A DNA stretch of 64,000 nucleotides from Apodospora peruviana (taxonomy: Eukaryota; Ascomycota; Sordariomycetes; Sordariales; Lasiosphaeriaceae): positions 3,534,001-3,598,000 of the forward strand of contig JAUEDM010000005.1 in NCBI GenBank assembly GCA_033439685.1, in the 5' to 3' direction. This document shows positions 46,889 through 55,482 of the stretch, one piece after another. Below the pieces are notes generated by a model. It ran no database searches. It worked only from the letters and a program-made list of their open reading frames with translations, and was not told the origin of the DNA. Each line of letters begins with the position of its first letter. Positions within the stretch are counted from its first letter, which is position 1. The translations under genes and the position numbers were made by a program.

Positions 46889-47402
46889 GTGACCCACAGT
46901 GACCGGCTGGTGCTCGTTCGGTCGACTGATGGAAGGTACGAGGTCGTCGTCTCAAATTCTTTCCCGCCTCCTCATTTCTTTTCTGCGCCACATGGTGCAA
47001 CTCCACCACCACCAGCAACAACAAGATCTATGTTTGTCTTAGCACATCCAAACTGGGATTCACCAGCGAGGACGCATATGCCGTTATACAACTCTGGCAC
47101 CTTCTGCTGCGCCTCTGTCTCCTCCGGGGCGCGACTCATCAATGAGTTGGTACGTGGACGAATCTGACACACCAATGATCTATGCTCTGGCAGGACAAAA
47201 CATTTGATTTTTATCTTCGCTAACCGTTCATTTCATTCGCAAATTGTGGATGCCGATAATTACTGTAACTGGGAGGCGCTAGTCCTAGCTTCCAGGTTGT
47301 GAGCAGCTCGATGGCGGTCTTAACAGCAACTCGCACCATCTGGCGTTGGATACCCTGCGCAAGAGCTATGACGCGTTCCTCCTGACAAGGCAGTTGCAGC
47401 CG
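46889..47402 (+). other. Coding-like patches, possibly a decayed or unrecognised gene
   Basis: Plus strand 47032-47149 reads MFVLAHPNWDSPARTHMPLY and on to SGARLINEL, followed by a possible short intron and DKTFDFYLR with a stop. Further on, 47300-47401 reads EQLDGGLNSNSHHLALDTLR, KSYDAFLLTRQLQP, between an acceptor-like TTCCAG and a donor-like GTAAAC. No family recognised. Evidence is frame quality only. Confidence 0.25.
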
Positions 47403-48892
47403 GTAAACACTACTTCCAACTTGAACCCTACCAGTGTACCTTGTTTGGATTTCATCACACTCGTCATGGTCACAGAAACAGTCCTGGGCATGCCCGCCGG
47501 GTAATTAAGCATCCTTCAATAACATTGAAGTTGTTCAACAACCACCACCCGCAGTCAGGCTTGACAAACACATGGACAATATCATAGAGTTCATAGACGT
47601 GGATGATCGACGAGACAGGATGAAGGGGAATTCAGTGACATGGGGATGGGGTTTGATGTAGTGGAAAAGTGTCTCTATTATACCCATAACACAAAAGCAA
47701 CGGACTAATGTCAGAATATTTCTGATACCGTATTCCGGGCACATTTCGCATCGTGAAGTTGTGTCTGCTCGTCCTTCGACTCCCAACTCCCAACCAAAAC
47801 ATGTCATGTAAAGATATCGCTCAGAAATATTGTCGCTGCCGCAGACAGCCTCCGATATCCCCCATGCCAGGCCCGGCATTATATGCTTAAAGATTCACCG
47901 TTTTCCTTTCTTCCAGGAGCGCCATTATGTAGATAACTTACATGAAACAGGAGCACGAGGGCTCGCCAGAGGATGATACCTTAGTTAGCAGCCATAGATA
48001 ATATAGTCTCAGCCATGAGGTTTGGGAATGGAAACCCCAGACGAAATCAGCTAGAACTTAGAGAAATCTCAATCTCTTACCAAACGCCGCGCCCGCCGTG
48101 ATGCTTTCCCACTGTGTTGTCCGGTCCCGGTCGCGTCGGACTAGCCTTGTGGTTTGCGAGACCCAACGCCGGAGCGACGTGACACGCGGCTCCGAACGCA
48201 GCAGTGATAGAGTAGAAAGAAAGAACTTCGAAGTCAAAGAAGTGCTCGGAACATTTATTAGTGGCCGGTCTCCTGAGAGATTGGCTCGACGGCACAGATT
48301 GAGATTCAAAATAAGTAGAAGCCACGAGGTGTGGGCAGCAGGTCGCCGCGAGCAGCCGCCAAATATCCACCATTTGAGCGACATCAACACATGGAACATT
48401 GTGATCGTAGCTGTGTAGCTTATGTGCAACCTTTTTAAGTTGGTGTTCAGCATGAAGTTCAGTTGTTTGAATACTGGATTCAGGTCAGCGATCGGAGTCA
48501 TGAGGCCCGGGGAGGAGTACCCACTTTAAGAACCCGACGACTGGAGATGGGTACAGTTTTCAGCGCCTTGGGCAGCCTGTGGGCTCACAACTGCCCCCAA
48601 ACTGCGAGCATCGCGAGCCACGGTGAGCTGAACGCCCCTTCATCACATAATGCACATTTTTTTTATTACACTCGCCCGGAACGGGGCACATTTACTGCTC
48701 TTGCCTCTGATCCGTGTGTGTAGACAGCCTTTGTGGCGAGCGAGCGAGACTGCCGCCAACGAGCATCTCCCACCGGTCGGGTGAACATCGTGACGCGTCG
48801 CGCCCAGGAGACAAAGTCTCACCCACGTCGCCCCCTCCTTTTGCCCAAAATAAGTTTGAAAACACCACAGAGGGGTAAGATGATTGGGAAGA
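47403..48892. other. Gene-poor region, nothing supported
   Basis: A 147-codon minus-strand frame at 48058-48501 lacks start context and domains and is not called. Confidence 0.4.
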
Positions 48893-49503
48893 TTTCTTCT
48901 CCATGGCACCACAAGAAGCGATGATCACAGTGAAAAAGATCGTAAAAAGGTCAACTCCAATGAAGGAGTGACGCCCACCAGAGAAAAAAAAGTGATCTCT
49001 GATGGGTAAAGGCTCCAAAGATTAGCTCGCTTCTACTTATAGAAGCACCCGCTTTACTGCTCAAGGCAGAAGGAGGGCAACCTTGCGAAGGTAAGATTAC
49101 TGGTTCTCCCAATGGCCCATGGTTCCAGTGAGGGACAGACAAAGTCGCCAGCACAATCCACCATGGAGGATCAAAGGGTAAAAATTTGGGGTACAGAGGG
49201 GAGGGGACCTATGGTTCTAGTGAGGAGACAAAGCCGCCATCACAATCCACCTTGGAGGATAGAGTGGTTCCAAAAATTGATACAATACCTTGGCGGACGT
49301 AGGGGGAAGGAGAAGGGGGGGGGGGGGGGGGGGGGGATGGATCCAGTGAGGAGACAAAGTCGCCATCACAATCCACCATGGAGGATCAAGTGGTAAAAAT
49401 TGTGGTACATGAGGGGAAAAAAAAAGAAGAAAGGGAACAGGATTCGGGGGCGAGTCGACTTTATATACCCCCGGCGAGTGTCCCTGGTCCGTGCACACCT
49501 GCA
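48893..49503 (+). repeat. Dispersed repeat, copy 2, containing a tandem expansion
   Basis: Block A (48893-48940) and block B (about 49430-49503) match the copy at 19890-20125 in order and orientation. The segment between them is longer here because it holds a three-unit tandem repeat and a poly-G run. Confidence 0.5.
49121..49410 (+). repeat. Three-unit tandem repeat with poly-G run
   Basis: Units start at about 49121, 49213 and 49339. Each carries a version of CCAGTGAGGAGACAAAGTCG, then CCATCACAATCCACCATGGA, then GGATCAAGTGGTAAAAAT. Units 1 and 3 are the most alike downstream of CCACCATGGAGG, and unit 2 diverges after its GGAGGATAGAGTGGT. A run of 22 G (49315-49336) separates units 2 and 3. 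Confidence 0.75.
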
Positions 49504-49749
49504 ACTCTATGGGATCCACCGCTTGCCTCTCGTCGAGAGACATGTGGAGTCTGCCGCTGGCAGTTTGGCCTTGCAGTCCTCGTCACGGGACCAGGAAGGT
49601 TTGCCGGTGAGCTCCTTGGGACTTTGTCGGCCCGGTTATGAGCTGGCAGAGGAGCCTGGTCCCGTCGGTCTTACTCTTGCCCCAGGTGCCTGAGCTCCCA
49701 CTGTCCGGTCTTGTCGTCAGGTGGCCCTTCCGTAAATTAGATCTTTCCT

Positions 49750-51960
49750 TTTGTGGTTTCCAGTCCTATCTTACGGTTTTGTGTGCCCTCCTTTGTGTCC
49801 TCTCCTGTGCCCTCGTCCTTCCACACTTCCCACACATCTGGAATGGCTCATCAACTTCCGGATTCTTGTAAAGCTTCCCACCCTCCTCGTCGTCAGCCCC
49901 AGCCGCAACACTTGGCCCATAGAACTAGTAGCACTCGCCCACCCGGGCCACAGCAGACACAATCCTCAACGCACACACCTGAGTAGTTTGCCGACCGCAA
50001 CAAGAACCGCTGTTCGGACGATTTCCTTGAGAGCGACATGGCTTCCCTCCGAAGGGCGATCGGAGCCTTGTCTCTACTATATCGCGGAAAGGACACATAC
50101 GGGTCGCTGCGCGCATACAAGTAGTCGAGCAGCAGCAGCTTCGCCGAAAGATTCCTTCGAGAACGCCGACCAGGTTTCTGCAGTGTCTCGTCAGCAGCTT
50201 CAGCGCCACCAGGTCCGTGCGATGGTGGATGGACCGAGGGTTGTTACAAACCGTCGTCATGACCAGCCAGGGTATCACGACTGTCGGGCATAACAGAAGA
50301 ACTGTGAGCAGGCGCGGCTTATCCTTCTTCCTTTTGCCCCTCTTCGAAGCGGCGACGGCGGCGGCTACCAACCTTGGATTATATTGACAAGGAGCCCGAC
50401 GGTCCTTCACTCCGTCAGCCACAACATTGTGGTCAACAATTTGGCCAAAGAGCTCAACCACAAGTATTTCAAGCCAGAAGGCAATTTATAAGCCAGTCAA
50501 TCGACAAGTCAGTCAACAAGCCAGGTTAGCACGACAAGCATTTAGTCTTCGTCTTCATCACAACCGAACGGACCCTGAGGATGGAGGTCCAAACCCGCGT
50601 ACCACTCGCCAGCCTCACGGTGGTCCACAATGAGCGCCACGTCCCTGGGGATAAAAACCCACTTTCCCACGAGGCAGGGAACGAGACGAGCACCAGTGGA
50701 GACAGCACCTAGTGAGGCGGTGTCAATCTGTTCTCACCAAGCGCGAACGAGAGTCATGTTGAACGAGCCCGATTCGCCCTTCCAGGTGTGTTTCGCGGCT
50801 CTCGCACTGGACGTTATGCTTCCGGAATGCCGGGCAACGCAATGCTACTTCTACAATTGGCATGTCGACTTCCGCGGCCACTGTCTTGCTGTCAAGATGT
50901 ACTATTTACTCGCCACTAAGAGAAGAGCAATCACTGCAATGGTAGTAACCATGGTCCCAGCATTTGAAGGCCCTCTTTCTACCGTTAGGCGATTCTGGGT
51001 GGACCTGGGTGCTTTCTCCCAGGAACTGATCTATCTGTGACTGAGTGAAGACCGCCTCGCAGGTGCGGCAAAATCGGCGGAGAGATGGCGTATCCATGCA
51101 CAAGCACCAACGAAGATGACCCGATTTGCCTCCTCAACACCGGATTCTTCCAGCTCATTCCCACGGCGGTCGAGCCCAAAACTCTACGGGGAGGGCTACT
51201 ATCGCCCGTCACCCTGGCTGTCGAGACCACTGAGTGCATCTCCACCGAGGATTCTTCCCCTGCTACGGTGCCGACTGGGTCTGTCGACGTGACTTCCTGC
51301 TACCAACGGCGAGGTGGTCAATGAGACCCTGCAAATTCCGTGCTTCCAGTCGATAGCCGCAGGATGCTTACCAAACAACAGAAAATACTGGCGAATGCCG
51401 CTGGTGATGCCCTCGCCATCAAGCCGATCGCCAACTTCTCCAGCGCCGCGCCCAACCACCTCGTGGACGTCCTCGGACATCACAACATCCCATGGGCAGA
51501 AAAAAACGAGCCCGTTTGCCTTTGGCAAGAAGGAGAAGCCGACGTCTGGCGAGGAGACCGAGAAGCCCAAGTCTCCTCCCATCTTCTCCAAGAACCGTGC
51601 CACCATCAAGGGCCACTCTCCGTGCACGCGAGCTGAGGTTTTCCTGTCACGATTTCGGTTCCACAGAAAAACTTGGTGGCAGCAGTGGCAAACCGGATGC
51701 TGGCCCTGAGTTGACTCAGCATTACACTGGACCATTTGTTCCAGCGTTCGCTTCACAGGGAAGCCGTTCTGGCACCTATCACCAAGACGGCAATCTGCTG
51801 CGGCCGTCGGTGTCCCGAACATCGCGCGAGCGCGGATTTCATGTTCAGAACGGCCGCTGTGGGCTTACACGCGGCGTCGCAAATGTTGGGGGCTGGCGGG
51901 CAATCGGCTACCGGTGGGGGTATCGCGAGACACATCATAGGTGGTGTGTCCATCTTTTGA
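49750..51960 (+). pseudogene. Large decayed gene of unknown family
   Basis: Plus-strand blocks of clear coding character alternate among frames: FADRNKNRCSDDFLESDMAS to GSLRAYK then TAG (50122-50124); NNLAKELNHKYFKPEGNL then TAA (50489-50491) and ASQSTSQSTSQ; HVPGDKNPLSHEAGNETSTS then TAG TGA (50710-50715) and GGVNLFSPSANESHVE; MLTKQQKILANAAGDALAIK; SPFAFGKKEKPTSGEETEKP; LRFSCHDFGSTEKLGGSSGK; and finally ASQMLGAGGQSATGGGIARH ending at 51960. All lie on the same strand in a plausible order, so one ancestral protein of about 700 residues is likely. No family recognised. Every in-frame stop listed becomes Gln or Arg if T is read as C. Confidence 0.45.
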
Positions 51961-52445
51961 CCCAGGGCAGATACTCGAGAAGGGGTATCCTGATACTTGG
52001 CGGAAGTAAAGTTGTTGGGGGAAGGGGGGGGGTGTCTTGACGTGTCGCTTACGGAACCGTTTGCTTAACCTCTCTCTCATGCGGTGTAAGCCCGGAAACT
52101 TCACCTCATTAGGAGAACGGTCAATAGATAATTCGTCAACACCCCTCCCAAGTCAGCCAAGTGGTGTTCTTTTGGTTTATAGTACACGAAATCGTTTAGC
52201 TCGACCCACAGCCACGGCTTTGGTAGCCCAAGAATGGCGAGCAAATGAGCAAGCAAGAAGATGTTAGATTACGGTTAAATCCTTCCCGGTAGGCGCAGCA
52301 GACACAATTACTGCTTTCCAAGTGGAAGACGGTTCCAAATTACGAAATCGTTGCATGTCGGCCAAGAGTTTGCCCGACCTTATTTCCAGCCCCGTCTTTA
52401 GCAGATCGGACGCGACCAGATCTTCAGCTTGTAGGAAAGCAGATG

Positions 52446-52452
52446 TATAAAA
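52446..52452 (+). promoter_or_regulatory. TATA-like box of the small secreted protein gene
   Basis: TATAAAA, 89 bases before the start codon at 52541. Sequence match only. Confidence 0.45.
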
Positions 52453-52540
52453 GGAGGGAAAAGACGGGTTTGGCTCCCCAGTGAGTGTCTCGGATTCTAA
52501 CGGTGACACTCAACGGAACCGGTACCATCAATACCACGCC

Positions 52541-53045
52541 ATGAAGTCCCTCATCTTCACTGCGGTGACTCTCTTGGCGACGCTGGGTATCGCCAGTCCA
52601 AGCCCTGGAGTTGTCAACGCTACGCATGACAACATCCAGGTGACCCGGGCAGACCCGTGGTATATCGGGACAGAATGCAAAAACTCCAAGGCCGGAAATA
52701 TTTACGGAACATGCCAGTACACCTCGACCTGCAAGTCTCGCACCGGGACTGTGGACTCCAATCCCGACTGCCCGGGGCCGGATAATGTTCAGTGCTGCGT
52801 CTATGACAACTGCCTCAACGGCGCCAAGGGGACATGCGTGGACACACGCAACTTCAAATGTCAGGGCAATGGGGGGTATAACCAGTGGGTCATCTTGGTT
52901 AGATATCACACCAGATCTTGACGCTGACAGAGCCTTTTATAATAGTGGCGACCACTGTCCGGGACCCGATACCTACTTGTGCTGCCAAGGAGAATACTGT
53001 AGGAAGGGGGGTGAGAAATGCGCTGTTTATAAAGCTTTTGTGTAG
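52541..53045 (+). CDS. Small secreted Cys-rich protein, 144 aa
   Basis: Model join(52541..52875, 52946..53045); intron 70 nt with donor GTATAA, a GCTGAC branch and ATAATAG end. Signal peptide MKSLIFTAVTLLATLGIASP. The mature part has the pattern C..G.YGTCQYTSTCKS.TGT..S.PDCPGP..VQCC, like the Cys-rich module that precedes lysozyme or NlpC/P60 domains in some fungal secreted proteins, but here without an enzyme domain. The second exon supplies another CPGPDTYLCC, so the CPGPD..CC motif occurs twice. Splicing is inferred because only this join keeps the second Cys block in frame; unspliced, the protein would end at 52921 (126 aa). Effector-like or defence peptide is possible; function unknown. 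Confidence 0.8.
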
Positions 53046-53202
53046 GTGTTTATATGGGTTCCTGCTGTGGCCGCACGACCGTGGGGACATAAAGACACAG
53101 GCGAGTTGGAATAAAATGAGGTAGCAAGCTGGAGGTTACCAGAGGTGATCATTTGTATTGCTAGGAAGGCTTTCCCATATATTCTTATTATATGAAACAA
53201 CT

Positions 53203-53505
53203 TTATTTCGACCTCTCCTTTCCTTTGGCCCCTCTGATACCTTCCTTCCAACACATCCACAGAGCCGCCAGGGTAGCCGGTAGCCCGATCCGGACCCCGC
53301 AACCCAGTGCAATCTTATCTGACCTCGACAACCCTTCCCTCTCCCCATTCCCTCCCGGTGCCGATGTCCCCACTGAGCCGGTCGCGCTGCTTGCCACACT
53401 GGCAGTTTTGGTTGGAGAAACTTGGTTCTTCCCAATTGCACATGTGCCATCTTCGCAGCCCCGACCTAAAAGGGAGACACACCTATACCCACCCCTCAGT
53501 GACAT
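53203..53505 (-). CDS. Possible small single-pass membrane protein or 3' exon remnant
   Basis: 100 codons from ATG at 53505. Contains a Cys cluster (GRGCEDGTCAIGK), a Ser/Thr-rich stretch and a hydrophobic segment (IALGCGVRIGLPATLAALWM) followed by basic residues, a layout common at the C-termini of fungal surface proteins. An acceptor-like CTTTTAG lies just before RGCEDG, so this may be the last exon of a gene whose 5' part is missing. No upstream exon could be found. Confidence 0.35.
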   Translation of the reverse strand: MSLRGGYRCVSLLGRGCEDGTCAIGKNQVSPTKTASVASSATGSVGTSAPGGNGEREGLSRSDKIALGCGVRIGLPATLAALWMCWKEGIRGAKGKERSK

Positions 53506-54688
53506 TTGATCACGGACATCACGGTAGATGTGGTATGCTCATGTCATGACGAGGCGTTTGGGCGCTGGTGAAACAGAAGCTGATTGGATCCTGAACTGTT
53601 GATGGAGGGGGCCACGATGCGACTGAGACAGCGCAAGATCACACCACCCACTACGTTCCCAGTTGGGTAACATGCCTAATCGCTAGAGCCCACCAGTTGA
53701 GGAGCTCTCGGCCTCTGAACAAAGGCTCCCCGCCAAGGTGGGTGACTAAACTCAGGTAGAGATCTTCTCTTCAGCAACGCCCAGATGCCCTTCCACTGGC
53801 TACATGTAACGATAGGGCAAACCACACAAACACACAAATAACACACGGCAGCATGCCTTCCACAACATTGCTCACATCAACTAATCCAGTCAAGGGCTGA
53901 AACATTTGCACCCAAGCCGATAAGTATCCCTCAATTACCGCAGCACCCCCTGAACCGTGAGAAAACCTCCGTCCGTCGGTCAACCAGACCTGGACCCTCC
54001 AGATGATTACGACAGTTTGGAAGAATTCAACGGTACATTACATGTAACAAAGGGCTCATTGTCTTGATACCTGGCGGAGGAGTTGTTATTCGGCTCGCAT
54101 CATGGTAGGGACACTGCCAGTTGTGATGACATACTTCGCTTGGGTTACACATCTCGCTCGGAAACCAAGCAACAAGATGTAGGGCGCCTGGGATCAAGGG
54201 GTACTACTTACCTACCCAGGTATTTTTGGAAAGGAAACATGAAATGTGACCTAATTTTGCGTTGAGTTACTTGTAATGTGCGAGGAATCTGGGCACCCCA
54301 AATTTCCTTTTCCCGTATCATGAACACGTGACGTTGCTCACCCTTGCTCAGGTTTGGCTGAAGCAGAGCCTCGTGATTTTTTTGATTCCCGCCAGTTGCA
54401 CAAACAAGCTCAGCCACAGTACGTGCATGATGAACAAGATGGGGTCTCAGTCGGGCATTTTCAGGTGGCTTGGCTATCCTCCTCAGGCAGCTGCTGTGGC
54501 GGGTGAGTGGGCGAGCTTGATTGGGCTCGTCCCCGCTCGGACGAGCGCAGGCAAAGTCAGGAAAAGTCAAGTTGTCCTAGGAGCTTTATTAGTTGCATCG
54601 CAAAAACATCACCACCACCCCACCTGATCGCATGTGCAAATTCGAACTGCTAAATCTGTAACACTATAGGTGTATTATAAACAAAGAC
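53506..54688. other. Intergenic region, nothing supported
   Basis: Open frames of 60-120 codons only, without features. Confidence 0.4.
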
Positions 54689-55371
54689 ATGGATCCAATC
54701 AGTCTGGCTGGGCTGGGCCTTGGGGCTGTCTCGCTTGCTTTTGAGCTCTTTTCGTCTTGTGTCAAAGGTCAGTTCTCCATAGCCAGCATGATTAACCTCT
54801 TCATTCTTCATGTTAACTGAACTTGTCGGCAGGTTATAACCTCATAATCGAGGCCAACAACATGCCCAAGACGTGTAGTTACCTCCTTGTGCGCCTGCAA
54901 ATGGAAAAGGAGAAGTTACTCAGCTGGGCGGTCCTTGCCAAGCTATCCGACGACGACAGATTCACGTCCGGCGGTCCGGGGCTACGACTGAATCGACATA
55001 CCGTGATCGATACTTTGCGAGAGATTCAGGTACTGCTGCTCGACTTTGCGCAGCTCGATAAGCGGTATAACCTGACGTTAGTACCAGCGCCGTCACCTCT
55101 CAGCAGTCAAAAAGCCGGCGGAGAAGGCACGTCAACAGTCACGGCGGACCAGACCGCGTTGCGGAGTGATTACTCGATACTGCAAAAGAAGGCACTCAGT
55201 TTCATTGACAAGACCAAGGGTATATCTACGGCGGCCAATTGGTGGCTGAATCAGCGGCTGAGCGCCTCTTCGCAGCCAAAAAGGGGCCGTGCCCTCAGCG
55301 ACCGTAAATATCCCAAGGATGTCTACGTCTGCGCAGGGTTAGGGTTATATATGCAATTTTTTAGCCCCTGA
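54689..55371 (+). CDS. HeLo-domain protein, truncated at the Crypton boundary
   Basis: Model join(54689..54767, 54833..55371); intron 65 nt with donor GTCAGT. The N-terminus MDPISLAGLGLGAVSLAFEL, then FSSCVKGYNLIIEANNMPKT and LLVRLQMEKEKLLSWA, is the HeLo (prion-inhibition/propagation) fold used by HET-S-type and related fungal cell-death proteins. TLREIQVLLLDFAQLDKRYN is its usual second helical pair. Expected length of the domain is about 210-220 residues. Here the reading becomes unlike the family after NWWLNQRLSAS and enters the Crypton flank (GGTTAGGGTT at 55337), ending 11 codons later at an accidental TGA. Any C-terminal effector or sensor part is missing. Probably non-functional, or expressed as a bare HeLo fragment. 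Confidence 0.7.
55337..55346 (+). repeat. Left direct repeat of the Crypton
   Basis: GGTTAGGGTT, identical to 58066-58075 and equal to about one and a half units of the telomere repeat TTAGGG. Confidence 0.6.
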
Positions 55372-55482
55372 AGCCCCTAAACACAAGCAATTGGGCGCAA
55401 TCTACGTAGTAAAACAGCGTTTCCAGGCCCAAACTGTATTGCAACAACGGCTCAATTACTAAATCTATCTACGGAAGGCTTG

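Noticed and set aside
48058..48501. 147-codon minus-strand frame
   Set aside because: No recognisable domain, atypical start and location within a gene-poor, repeat-bearing stretch.
55337..55346. GGTTAGGGTT as a true chromosome end or interstitial telomere array
   Set aside because: Only one and a half units at each place; unique gene sequence lies on both sides.
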